This document shows positions 26,529 through 34,780 of a stretch of DNA of 60,546 nucleotides, piece after piece. The notes under the pieces are model-generated. The model was not told the origin of the DNA and ran no database searches. It saw nothing but the letters and a program-made list of their open reading frames with translations. Source of the DNA: Treponema sp. (GTDB lineage Bacteria > Spirochaetota > Spirochaetia > Treponematales > Breznakiellaceae); assembly GCA_031266075.1 (NCBI GenBank), contig JAISBS010000057.1, positions 1 through 60,546 of the forward strand. Direction: 5' to 3'. A program made the translations under genes and the position numbers. Position 1 is the stretch's first letter, and the number at the start of each line of letters is the position of its first letter.

Positions 26529-27347
26529 TTATATAAATTTCCGGTACAGGGTAGCCCATTCGGTTTTGACAAATTCAAATTTGGTATCCATGCCAAAGAG
26601 GGATTCGGAATGGCCGATAAACAGAAAAGATTTGGCGGCCATGGAATCCCAAAACCGGTTAATCACCGCGGCCTGGGCGGCATCGTCAAAATAGATAATC
26701 ACATTCCGGCAGAATACAACATCCAAATTTCGCAGGCCCGAATCGTTTTTCAGATTATGATAATCAAACCGTATTTTGGACATAAGGTCCCCGTGGATTT
26801 TGTAGCCCCCTTCAACCTTGTCAAAGTACTTTTTCAGATAATTGTCGGGCACCCCGGTAATGCGGTTTTCGGCGTAAAAGCCCTCTTTGGCGGTCATCAG
26901 GCACTTGAGGCTGAGGTCGCTGGCGATAATCTCGAATTTCCAGGGGGGCGGGAGGATTTCGCTCATCAGCATGGCGATGGTATAGGGCTCCTCCCCGGTG
27001 GAACAGCCGGCGCTCCAGATTCTGATGGGCGAGGAGGAGCCGGCCTTGATTTTCAGCAGTTCGGGCACGACAAAATGCTCCAGCGCGTCAAAATGGGCCT
27101 GGTTGCGGAAAAACCGGGTCAAATTGGTGGTGATGGAGTCCAGAAAGGCTTTGAGTTCTTCCCGGTCTTTGGAAATGACGGCGAAGTAGGTTTTTACCGA
27201 ATCCAAATGATTTTCCCGAAGCCGCTCCCTGAGCCGGCTTTCCAGAATCGAGCGGTTTGTAGGGGTAAAGGTTATACCGCTTTCGCTGTAGATGAGGGCA
27301 CGATACTGTTCAAAGTCGGCATCGCCAAAGAATGCGTTATCCGCCAT
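26529..27347 (-). CDS. cheR: Chemotaxis protein methyltransferase CheR
   Basis: A 272-residue enzyme with an N-terminal helical domain containing ESRLRERLRENHLDSVKTY and the receptor-binding part, then the SAM-binding fold IWSAGCSTGEEPYTIAM (about residues 109-125) and LDVVFCRNVIIYFD. It methylates receptor glutamates, opposing CheB encoded immediately downstream. The ATG has no strong ribosome site but begins at the usual family position. Confidence 0.92.
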   Translation of the reverse strand: MADNAFFGDADFEQYRALIYSESGITFTPTNRSILESRLRERLRENHLDSVKTYFAVISKDREELKAFLDSITTNLTRFFRNQAHFDALEHFVVPELLKIKAGSSSPIRIWSAGCSTGEEPYTIAMLMSEILPPPWKFEIIASDLSLKCLMTAKEGFYAENRITGVPDNYLKKYFDKVEGGYKIHGDLMSKIRFDYHNLKNDSGLRNLDVVFCRNVIIYFDDAAQAAVINRFWDSMAAKSFLFIGHSESLFGMDTKFEFVKTEWATLYRKFI

Positions 27348-27524
27348 ATTTTAATAGTAAGGAGTGCGGGGAACGCTGTCAATGAGTTCCGGCCTTTTGG
27401 GAACAGGGGGCTTGTTTCCCGCTCCCGGCTGGGGGGCGGCGGAACAGGGCCCTCTTCCTTTCAACATCCACGCGCCAACGGGCCGCCTTGACCAAATCCG
27501 GGCGGCTCGGGATAATGTTTTTAC

Positions 27525-29138
27525 ATGAACAAGTTCATTTTTGTCTCGGGGGGGGTCTGTTCCAGTTTGGGGAAGGGCGTGGCCGCTTCTTCGCTGGGGG
27601 CCCTGCTGGAAGGCCGGGGGCTCAATGTCCGGATGGTCAAGTGCGACCCGTACATTAACGTAGACGCGGGAACTATGAGCCCCTATCAGCACGGCGAAGT
27701 GTACGTTACCGACGACGGCGCCGAGACGGATCTGGACCTGGGGAATTACGCCCGGTTTACCTCCAGTCCCCTGTCCCGGGCCAATTCTATTACCACCGGG
27801 CAGGTATATGACGCGGTGATCCGCAAGGAGCGGGAGGGCCGCTATCTGGGCCGCTGTGTGCAGGTGATTCCCCACATTACCGATGAAATCAAGGCCCGGA
27901 TTCTGGCAGTGGCCAGAGAAGACCCCGACACGGATGTGGTGATTGTGGAAATCGGCGGCACCGTGGGGGATATTGAGTCCATCCCCTTTCTGGAGGCTGC
28001 CCGGCAGATGATCCACGAATCGGGGAAGGCCAACGCCCTTTCCGTCCACCTGACCCTGATCCCCGAGGTGGCCGGCGGGGAACTTAAGACCAAGCCCACC
28101 CAGCACTCGGTAAAGGCCATGCAGGAAATGGGAATTCAGCCCGATCTGCTCATCTGCCGGGCTCCGGTGATGCTGGACGAGGCGACCCGCCGGAAAATCG
28201 CCCTCTTTACCAATGTGGATCCCGATGCGGTCTTTACTTCTTACGAGGTTGATACTACCATTTATGAAATACCGGTGGTGTTTTTTGACCAGAAGTTGGA
28301 TCAGGTGGTGTTAAAAAAGATGGGGGTGGAAAGCCGCCATGCGAACCTGAAGCCCTGGTACGCCATGATGGATCGTTTTGCCTCCCGGAAGGGCCGGGTC
28401 AGAATCGGCATTGTGGGAAAGTATATGGAACTGCATGACGCCTATAAATCGGTCTACGAGGCCCTGTTTCACGCGGGGCTGGAATGTGGGGTGGAGGTGG
28501 AGCTGGTGAAGATCGACTCCTCCGGGCTTGAAGAAACGGACCGGCCCGAATCCCTGCTGACGGTGGACGGAGTGCTGGTTCCCGGCGGTTTTGGTCAGCG
28601 GGGCATTAACGGCATGATCAAGGCCTCTGCCTGGGCCCGGCAGACCGGGACGCCTTACTTCGGTATCTGTCTGGGTATGCAGATCATGGTGGTTGACTGG
28701 GGCCGGAATGTCCTGGGCTGGGAGGATGCGGATTCTACCGAATTCAACCAGAATTCCAAACATCCGGTGGTGAGCCTTCTGGAAGAGCAGGTGGATGTAA
28801 CGAATTACGGGGGAACCATGCGGCTGGGGAAAAGTGAAACCGTGGCCGAGCCGGGCACCCGCCTTCTGGCGGCCTACGGCAATAAACACATTTTTGAACG
28901 CCACCGGCACCGCTATGAATTTTCCAACAAGTACCGGAAGGAGATGACCGAAGCGGGGCTGAAAATCGCCGCCATGACCCCCGACGGGAGCCTGGTGGAA
29001 TGTGTGGAATGGCCGGATCACCCCTGGGGCCTGGGGGTTCAGTTCCACCCGGAATTCAAGTCCAAGCCCACCGCCGCCGCCCCTCTGTTCCGGGATTTTG
29101 TAGCCGCCGCCCGCGACAGAGGGAGAAGCGGGAAATGA
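27525..29138 (+). CDS. pyrG: CTP synthase
   Basis: A 537-residue enzyme of standard length. The N-terminal synthase domain starts MNKFIFVSGGVCSSLGKGVA, with KCDPYINVDAGTMSP and the GGTVGDIES region. The C-terminal glutaminase domain (from about residue 290) has the nucleophile Cys382 in FGICLGMQ and the His/Glu pair in VQFHPEFKS. It converts UTP to CTP using glutamine and ATP. The lptC gene begins 34 bp downstream, suggesting read-through into the Lpt genes. Confidence 0.97.
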   Translation: MNKFIFVSGGVCSSLGKGVAASSLGALLEGRGLNVRMVKCDPYINVDAGTMSPYQHGEVYVTDDGAETDLDLGNYARFTSSPLSRANSITTGQVYDAVIRKEREGRYLGRCVQVIPHITDEIKARILAVAREDPDTDVVIVEIGGTVGDIESIPFLEAARQMIHESGKANALSVHLTLIPEVAGGELKTKPTQHSVKAMQEMGIQPDLLICRAPVMLDEATRRKIALFTNVDPDAVFTSYEVDTTIYEIPVVFFDQKLDQVVLKKMGVESRHANLKPWYAMMDRFASRKGRVRIGIVGKYMELHDAYKSVYEALFHAGLECGVEVELVKIDSSGLEETDRPESLLTVDGVLVPGGFGQRGINGMIKASAWARQTGTPYFGICLGMQIMVVDWGRNVLGWEDADSTEFNQNSKHPVVSLLEEQVDVTNYGGTMRLGKSETVAEPGTRLLAAYGNKHIFERHRHRYEFSNKYRKEMTEAGLKIAAMTPDGSLVECVEWPDHPWGLGVQFHPEFKSKPTAAAPLFRDFVAAARDRGRSGK

Positions 29139-29172
29139 AAACAGGGGAGCAGGTGGCAGGGAGAAACGGGAA

Positions 29173-29838
29173 GTGAAAAGACAATACCCGAAGGCGGCGA
29201 AATGTTCGCGGATACAAAAAATTTTCACCCCGCGCTCCGCTCTTCCCATGCTTTTCCGCTCCCTCCTTGCGCTGGCCGTTTTGGGTTGTACTTTTGATTA
29301 CGGGAACGAGCCGGTGGAAGATTCAAACCAGCCGGATATTATTATGGATAACGTGGAATATGTCCGGGTACGGAACGCGGATCCGGTGGTGCGGTTCCAG
29401 GCCCGGCGGGCGGAGCGGTACGAAAAACGGCAGTATATGGAATTGCGGGATTTTTCTTTTGAACAGTTTGAAAACCACGGGGAGGATATTAACGCCTCCG
29501 GCAGGGCAGGAACCGCTTCGGTAGAGCTGGATTCGGGAAACATTCGCCTGGAGGACGGGGTCAGCATTGCGGTGGATTCCGAAGATATTACCATCGAGAC
29601 CGAAACGCTCAACTGGCAGGACAAGGAGCGGATTCTTTCCGCCGGGGAAACGGAGGCGGTGAACATCCTCCAGGAAGACGGCTCCAACTTTACCGGCTGG
29701 GGTTTCACCGCCAATATCCGCAGCCGAACCTGGGAATTTGCAGGCGGCGTTGAGGGAACCTATACCCAGGAAGATGAAGAAGAAAGCCCGGCGGACACCG
29801 CGGGCGGGGAAGATCCTGAACAGGAGGCGGACCGGTGA
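29173..29838 (+). CDS. lptC: LPS export protein LptC-like
   Basis: A protein of up to 221 residues. A hydrophobic segment ending LALAVLGC looks like a lipoprotein signal with lipobox Cys at about residue 39; the LptC-like beta-jellyroll follows (VRFQARRAERYEKRQYMELRDFSF, NLEDG-type repeats). LptC anchors at the inner membrane and passes LPS from LptB2FG to LptA. The GTG at 29173 has GGGAG upstream; an ATG at 29248 would begin directly at the signal sequence but lacks a ribosome site. The stop overlaps lptA by 4 bp. Confidence 0.75.
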   Translation: MKRQYPKAAKCSRIQKIFTPRSALPMLFRSLLALAVLGCTFDYGNEPVEDSNQPDIIMDNVEYVRVRNADPVVRFQARRAERYEKRQYMELRDFSFEQFENHGEDINASGRAGTASVELDSGNIRLEDGVSIAVDSEDITIETETLNWQDKERILSAGETEAVNILQEDGSNFTGWGFTANIRSRTWEFAGGVEGTYTQEDEEESPADTAGGEDPEQEADR

Positions 29839-30443
29839 AAAAATTTCTTGCCGCGGGCATTTTTGGACTGCTGGCCCTTTCCGCCGCCGCCGATACCTTC
29901 AGCTTCAAGGCGGACAAAATGTCCGGCAGCCGGGCCACGGGAAAAGAAGTTACCATTCTGGTGGGCCATGCCGAAGTCCGGTCGGATAAACTTATCCTCC
30001 GGGCGGATCGTATTGAGATACAGGGGAATAACAACCAGTTTATCGACTGTTCCGGGAAGGTTTGGGGCCGGGAAGAAGAAAAGGACATTTATTTCGAGAC
30101 CGACCGCCTGCGCTACGACCGGACTTTGAAAATTGCCCGGCTGGAAGGCAACTCCACCCTGGAGGACCGGAAAAACGAAATTGTCGCCAAGGGCCGTTTT
30201 ATCGAATACGATGATCAGGCGGAAATTACGGTGTTTCAAATTTCGGTCCGGCTTTTCAAGGACGACATGGTCTGCCGTTCCGAATACGCCGTTTACCGCC
30301 GGGGCGAAAAATTGCTGGACCTTTCAGGCTTTCCGGTGGTATACAAACGGGACGATGAATTCCGGGCGGACCGGATCCGGGTGGATCTGGACACCGACGA
30401 TGTAACCATGGAAGGCTCCGTGTCGGGGACGATACAAAACTGA
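29835..30443 (+). CDS. lptA: LPS transport periplasmic protein LptA (OstA-like)
   Basis: A 202-residue periplasmic protein with a signal peptide ([18 protein letters not shown]) and two to three OstA/LptA repeats ([51 protein letters not shown]). LptA forms the bridge for LPS across the periplasm. The GTG/ATG region overlaps lptC, and the stop overlaps lptB, giving a tightly coupled lptC-lptA-lptB set. Confidence 0.82.
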   Translation: MKKFLAAGIFGLLALSAAADTFSFKADKMSGSRATGKEVTILVGHAEVRSDKLILRADRIEIQGNNNQFIDCSGKVWGREEEKDIYFETDRLRYDRTLKIARLEGNSTLEDRKNEIVAKGRFIEYDDQAEITVFQISVRLFKDDMVCRSEYAVYRRGEKLLDLSGFPVVYKRDDEFRADRIRVDLDTDDVTMEGSVSGTIQN

Positions 30444-31276
30444 TGGACGAAGAATATACGGCGGATGGAGAAACCGGGGCCGCCGGGTCCACTGGGGCGG
30501 CTGTGGACGCGATTACGGATGCGGCTGCGGAAACCAGCCTGGCCCCGGATATCCATGTCCTGGCGGTAACCAATCTCCGCAAGAGCTTTGGCCGCAAGGA
30601 AGTGGTCCGGGGGGTCAACTTTTCCATGCACAACGGAGAAGTGGCGGGGCTTCTGGGGCCCAACGGCGCGGGTAAAACCACGATCTTCTATATGATTGTG
30701 GGATTTTACCACCCCACCGAGGGCTTTGTTATCATGGACGATGTGGATATTACCCAAAAGCCCATGTACCTCCGGGCCCGGCAGGGGATCGCCTACCTGC
30801 CCCAGGAGGCGTCGATTTTCCGCAAGCTGACGGTGGAGCAAAATATCTACGCCATTCTGGAGAGCCGCCAGGATATTGACAAAACAGCCAAACAGGAGCG
30901 GCTGGAAAGCCTGCTGGAAGAATTCGGCATCGCCCGGATTCGGAGCCAGTTTGGGTTTACCCTTTCCGGCGGGGAACGGCGGCGGACCGAGATTGCCCGG
31001 GCCCTGGCCACGGAGCCCAAGTTCCTGCTGCTGGACGAACCATTCGCGGGGATAGACCCCATCGCCGTCTACGAAATCAAACAGATCATCCGCCGCCTAG
31101 CCGAAAAGGGCATCGGCATCCTTATCACCGACCACAATGTCCGGGACACCCTGGAAATCACCACCGAAGCCTTTATCATCGCCGACGGTTCAATCGTGGC
31201 CCGGGGCGACCGGGACGTGATCCTTGCCGACGAGATGGTCCGGCAGGTGTACCTGGGGAATGAATTCAGGATGTAG
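30443..31276 (+). CDS. lptB: LPS export ABC transporter ATP-binding protein LptB
   Basis: A 277-residue ATPase. An acidic/Ala-Thr-rich extension of about 35 residues precedes the domain and is longer than in typical LptB (about 240 residues). Walker A is GPNGAGKTT, signature LSGGERRR, Walker [14 protein letters not shown]; the LptB-typical [17 protein letters not shown] is present. It powers LPS extraction with LptF/LptG, which are not in the window. The ATG overlaps the lptA stop (GATGG), and the TAG stop runs into a large palindrome. Confidence 0.9.
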   Translation: MDEEYTADGETGAAGSTGAAVDAITDAAAETSLAPDIHVLAVTNLRKSFGRKEVVRGVNFSMHNGEVAGLLGPNGAGKTTIFYMIVGFYHPTEGFVIMDDVDITQKPMYLRARQGIAYLPQEASIFRKLTVEQNIYAILESRQDIDKTAKQERLESLLEEFGIARIRSQFGFTLSGGERRRTEIARALATEPKFLLLDEPFAGIDPIAVYEIKQIIRRLAEKGIGILITDHNVRDTLEITTEAFIIADGSIVARGDRDVILADEMVRQVYLGNEFRM

Positions 31277-31347
31277 GCAACAAATCCAAAATCCCGCGGG
31301 ATTTTGGATTTGTTGCCCGGAGAAAAACCGCGGAGCGGTTTTTCTCC
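31276..31347 (+). terminator. Two consecutive perfect palindromes after lptB
   Basis: Positions 31276-31317 form a 42-nt perfect palindrome with arms GGCAACAAATCC... and ...GGATTTGTTGCC meeting at CCCG/CGGG without a loop. Positions 31319-31347 form a second hairpin with a 13-bp perfect stem (GGAGAAAAACCGC) and loop GGA; its 3' arm carries TTTTT. The first palindrome starts at the final base of the lptB stop. Both could stop transcription or protect the mRNA end. Confidence 0.65.
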
Positions 31348-31432
31348 ACGGACGGGTATCGCAAAATCCGCAAAACCCTCTTTGGCAAGTCAGCCCGAAG
31401 CCCAAATTTTTACAAATTCTTGTGTTTTTCTC

Positions 31433-31461
31433 TTGTGTTTTTTGAAAAGCTCTGATATTCT
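31433..31461 (+). promoter_or_regulatory. Probable sigma-70 promoter
   Basis: TTGTGT at 31433-31438 and TATTCT at 31456-31461 with 17 bp between them, 47 bp upstream of the start codon of the next gene. Confidence 0.5.
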
Positions 31462-31507
31462 CAAAAAAAAATGCAGCTCCGCCGAATGAAATATGAAGGA
31501 GAGATTG

Positions 31508-32164
31508 ATGAGAAAAAAGGGATTTATTTTAGTTTTTGCTTTTTTGACGGCGGGAAGTCTGGCGGCTCAGATGAGTATCGGCGCCGGCGGCTATCTGGAT
31601 GGCGATTTTGGCGGCGGGAGTGAGTCAGTGGGAAACAACAACGCCAGACAAACGGTAACCCTCCCATACTTTGGCGGCGGCGGATTCCTGTTTTTTGATG
31701 CAAAATACGTGGAAGTCTCTTTTGGTTTTTTTCCCGGCAGCGGTAAATACACAATGGAAGCGTCATCAATTCCTTTAACACCGGATATATCAAATAAAAC
31801 AGATATGGTATATACCCAGCTCAGCATCGGGGCGCTGGGCAAGTATCCGTTTTCCATAAACAAAGCCCTGTCGGTTTTTCCCCTCCTGGGCTTTGACTAC
31901 CTCATCACTATGTCCGTAAAAGAGAATGGCGTTGAAATTTTGAAACCCGAAGAGTTTAATGCGCTCTGGTTTAAATTGGGCGGCGGCGTGGATCTTGCGT
32001 TGAGCAGCCACCTTTATATCCGTTTGGACGCCCTGTACGGCCTGCGCCCTCCAACCAAATTTGAGACCAATCTCACTAAGGTTGAATTCCCCGGGATTGA
32101 ATCTTCCCTGGTCCGGCTGGGGCATGGGCCTACGGTAAAGCTGGCGCTCGGATACAGGTTTTAG
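31508..32164 (+). CDS. Predicted outer-membrane beta-barrel protein
   Basis: A 218-residue protein with signal peptide MRKKGFILVFAFLTAGSLAAQ, then Gly-rich alternating strands (SIGAGGYLDGDFGGGSES, KYVEVSFGFFPGSGKY) and a C-terminal strand ending in LALGYRF, the terminal aromatic expected for BAM-dependent barrels. No named family is recognised. The ATG at 31508 is chosen because AAGGAGAG lies 6 bases before it; an in-frame ATG at 31493 would put that site inside the gene. It is convergent with the DUF4143 ATPase gene and overlaps it by 4 bp. Confidence 0.65.
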   Translation: MRKKGFILVFAFLTAGSLAAQMSIGAGGYLDGDFGGGSESVGNNNARQTVTLPYFGGGGFLFFDAKYVEVSFGFFPGSGKYTMEASSIPLTPDISNKTDMVYTQLSIGALGKYPFSINKALSVFPLLGFDYLITMSVKENGVEILKPEEFNALWFKLGGGVDLALSSHLYIRLDALYGLRPPTKFETNLTKVEFPGIESSLVRLGHGPTVKLALGYRF

Positions 32165-33513
32165 GGAAAGGCTGAAAGCAGATTGGAAATCGCGTAGAGG
32201 GGATAGACAGCTATGTTTTCATAGCGGCTGAAATTTTCCAGGGAGCAACGTATCCCCAGGGGCAGCCTTTTTTCTTCCAAAAAAAACCGGAGGCTTTGCA
32301 TACTGCCCCGGCTTCCCGATTTTATCTCCATGGGGATGATGCGGTCTTCCCGCTGAATGACGTAATCGACCTGGGCATTGCCCTGCCGGTTTTCGCCGGG
32401 GTTCGAAGCCCGCCGCCAGCAGTAAAGCTGCCGGGGAACGGCGGGAGGGGAGCTTTTTAACAGTTCCAGCCCCGCAAAAATTTCCGCCAAAGCGCCCCGG
32501 TTAATGGACTGGACATTTTCCGCCAAAAGGACCTGGGCGGCGGCGGATTCAAAGCCCAGGAGCCGCAAAAACAAACCGGTGTCACAGGGCAGCATCCGGC
32601 GGTATTTGGGGTTGGCTTCCGCCCCCAGGGGAACGCCGTTGGCGGCGCTGTGGGTTACGGGAAACACCAGCCCCGCCTTGACAAGCAGTTCCAGCGCGTC
32701 CTGGACCCGGCTCCGGCCCGCGCCGGGGACGGCCCGCTCGTAGACAAATTTTCCCTCCGCCTGATGCGCCACGGATTCAAAAACCTCGTTGACCAGCAGG
32801 GCGGGGATTCTTTTTTTATATTTCGCAAAATCATCCCGGAAGCCCAAGAGGAGGTCGTTTAACGCTTCCCGGCTGCGGATCAGGTCTCCGGTCCGGGTAT
32901 ATTCCAGCACCGCTTCGGGCATACCGCCCAGGACCAGGAATATTTTGAGCCGGGCGGTAAGCCGCTCATGGATGGGTTCCGGCAGGGGCTTGTCCGGCCC
33001 GGCCCCGCGTATGGCTTCGACAAGCATTTCCTCGCCCAGGGCCCGCAGAAACTCATCAAACGCGAAGGGGTACATAAACAGGGAATGTACCCTTCCCACC
33101 CCGAAAGAAGGGATTTCCTCCAGGGCGAATTCCAGCAGGGACCCCGCCGCCGCCAGATGCTGTTCCGGGTATTGTTCGTAAAAATAGCGGAGCGATGCTA
33201 GGGCCGGTAAACAGCGCTGAATTTCGTCAAAAAAAAGGAGAGTTTCTCCCGGTATAACCGGGGTATTACAATAGACGGCCAACTGGGCGCAGAGTTCCCT
33301 GGGTGAAAGGCCTTGTTCAAAAAGCCGGCGGACCCCTTCGTCCTGGTCAAAGTTGATCTCCGCCAGATACCGGAAGCGCTGCCCTAGATGCCGTATGGCC
33401 GATGACTTCCCCACCTGCCGGGCCCCTCGCAGGAGCAGGGGCTTCCGTCGGGCTTCTTTGCTCCATTCCAGCAGGGCGGCGTCAATATTCCGGTAAAAAT
33501 AATATGCGTTCAT
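32161..33513 (-). CDS. AAA+ ATPase with DUF4143
   Basis: A 450-residue protein of the COG1373 type. Walker A is RGARQVGKSSAIRHL (about residues 30-44), Walker B is LLFFDEIQ (about 91-98), and the C-terminal DUF4143/PDDEXK-like part ends with AQVDYVIQREDRIIPMEIKSG (the D...E-x-K pattern). Such genes are accessory, often multi-copy, and their role is unresolved. The ATG lies directly behind phased 33-bp repeats, overlaps the TGA of a short upstream frame (ATGA) and has no ribosome site. The neighbouring hyd genes do not suggest a shared job. Confidence 0.8.
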   Translation of the reverse strand: MNAYYFYRNIDAALLEWSKEARRKPLLLRGARQVGKSSAIRHLGQRFRYLAEINFDQDEGVRRLFEQGLSPRELCAQLAVYCNTPVIPGETLLFFDEIQRCLPALASLRYFYEQYPEQHLAAAGSLLEFALEEIPSFGVGRVHSLFMYPFAFDEFLRALGEEMLVEAIRGAGPDKPLPEPIHERLTARLKIFLVLGGMPEAVLEYTRTGDLIRSREALNDLLLGFRDDFAKYKKRIPALLVNEVFESVAHQAEGKFVYERAVPGAGRSRVQDALELLVKAGLVFPVTHSAANGVPLGAEANPKYRRMLPCDTGLFLRLLGFESAAAQVLLAENVQSINRGALAEIFAGLELLKSSPPAVPRQLYCWRRASNPGENRQGNAQVDYVIQREDRIIPMEIKSGSRGSMQSLRFFLEEKRLPLGIRCSLENFSRYENIAVYPLYAISNLLSAFP

Positions 33514-33645
33514 AAAATATCAACCCGAAAAACAAGTGTTTTTAGTAAAATATCAAGGCAAATATAGTATGTTTTTCTGAAAATGTCAAGGCAAAAACAA
33601 GGACAAAGTAGAAAAATGTCAAGGCGAATAGACGAGAGTTCTGCC
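33514..33645 (-). repeat. Four imperfect 33-bp tandem repeats upstream of the ATPase gene
   Basis: Copies start at 33514, 33547, 33580 and 33613, exactly 33 bp apart. Read on the minus strand each ends GCCTTGACATTTT or a close variant (TTGATATTTT in the two copies nearest the gene). The rest of each unit is AT-rich and diverged. The last unit abuts the ATG of the ATPase gene. In translation the array reads as an 11-residue repeat around LDIF. Confidence 0.8.
33561..33589 (-). promoter_or_regulatory. Promoter inside the 33-bp repeat array
   Basis: On the minus strand, TTGACA (plus-strand 33584-33589) and TATATT (33561-33566) are 17 bp apart. The -35 box is the conserved core of one repeat unit. 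This would drive the DUF4143 ATPase gene with a leader of about 40 bases. Confidence 0.55.
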
Positions 33646-33688
33646 AGACCGGCCCCCAGGACCCGGCGGCGGCTCTGCGGATTGGGCC

Positions 33689-34780
33689 TCAGCCGCCGGG
33701 AACAGGCGCGCCCCCGGCGTAGTCCCCGCGGGCCATGTTGGGAACAAAGCCGAAACCGCGGATCCGGCCTTCCATGCAGAGGCGGCATTCGGCGGCCTCG
33801 TCGCCGGTGCAGATTTTGTTGTCATAGAGGGCGTAGAGCTTTCGCACGTCTTTGGGGGAGAGGTTGGGCATGACGACATTGGCCCCCGCCATAAGACCCT
33901 TTTCCCGGCCTGTGGGGGAGATAGTCCCCAGAGCGGTTGTGGCGGGGATCAGTGCCTGGGGGAGGAGGAGCCGGGTCAGGGCCACCATCCGCAGGGTCTG
34001 CCGGAGGCCGCCGCCGGGGTACGCGCCCAGGGGGGTGGCGGCCTGGGGGATGAAGGGGCCGATGCCCACCATCTGGGGCTTTAGTTCCTGCAAAAACCGG
34101 AGGTCCTCCAGCAGGTTTTCCGGGGTCTGGAAAGGGGTTCCCACCATAAAGCCCGCCCCCACCTGATAGCCGATTTCCCGCAGGTTAAAAAGGCACTGTT
34201 TCCGCTCCGAAAGGCTCATGGATTCGGGGTGGAGCCTGCGGTAATGATCGTCATTGGCGGTTTCGTGGCGGAGGAGGTAGCGGTTTGCCCCGGCCCGGAA
34301 AAAGCGTTCGTAGCTTTCCCGGCTCCGCTCCCCGATGGAAAGCGTGATGGCGTGGCCGGGGTATTCCCGGCGGATGCCCGCCACGATTTCGACTATCCGG
34401 TCATCGGTAAACCAGGGGTCTTCCCCGCCCTGAAGCACAAAGGTCCGGTAGCCCAGCAAATCCCCCAGCCGGCAGCAGCCGAGGATTTCCTCCAGCGAGA
34501 GACGGTAACGTTCCACCTGCCCGTTGCCCCCCCGGATACCGCAGTAGTAGCAGTTGTTTTTGCAGTGGTTGGTAAATTCGATCAGGCCCCGGAAATACAC
34601 ATCCTGCCCGTAAGATCGGGCGCGGACCTGCCGGGCCGCGGCAAAGAGGGCTTCTTCCCGAACCGGGTCTTCGGTAGTGATAAGCTCCAGAAGTCCCGCG
34701 TCGCTGCGTGTGTCCAGTCCGGCTGCCGGCGCTTCGATCCCGCTATGACCGGAAACGGCATCAATCATCCGCGCCCCCAT
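33689..34780 (-). CDS. hydE: [FeFe]-hydrogenase H-cluster radical SAM maturase HydE
   Basis: A 363-residue radical SAM enzyme. The [4Fe-4S] ligands are Cys73, Cys77 and Cys80 in HCKNNCYYC. LQGGEDPWF and the C-terminal DNKICTGDEAAECRLC region match HydE. It acts on the HydG-derived Fe(CO)2(CN)Cys complex during assembly of the H-cluster diiron site. Its start overlaps the hydG stop by one base, so the two are translationally coupled. No hydrogenase structural gene is in the window. Confidence 0.92.
   Translation of the reverse strand: MGARMIDAVSGHSGIEAPAAGLDTRSDAGLLELITTEDPVREEALFAAARQVRARSYGQDVYFRGLIEFTNHCKNNCYYCGIRGGNGQVERYRLSLEEILGCCRLGDLLGYRTFVLQGGEDPWFTDDRIVEIVAGIRREYPGHAITLSIGERSRESYERFFRAGANRYLLRHETANDDHYRRLHPESMSLSERKQCLFNLREIGYQVGAGFMVGTPFQTPENLLEDLRFLQELKPQMVGIGPFIPQAATPLGAYPGGGLRQTLRMVALTRLLLPQALIPATTALGTISPTGREKGLMAGANVVMPNLSPKDVRKLYALYDNKICTGDEAAECRLCMEGRIRGFGFVPNMARGDYAGGAPVPGG

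Noticed and set aside
33514-33645. 33-bp repeats as a small CRISPR array
   Set aside because: The units are contiguous with no spacers, only a 12-13 bp core is conserved, and no cas gene is present.
33510-33788. 92-codon frame upstream of the DUF4143 ATPase as a real gene
   Set aside because: Its first half overlaps the end of hydE on the same strand and reads Arg/Pro-rich nonsense; only the LDIF repeat part is unusual, and the DNA repeat explains it.
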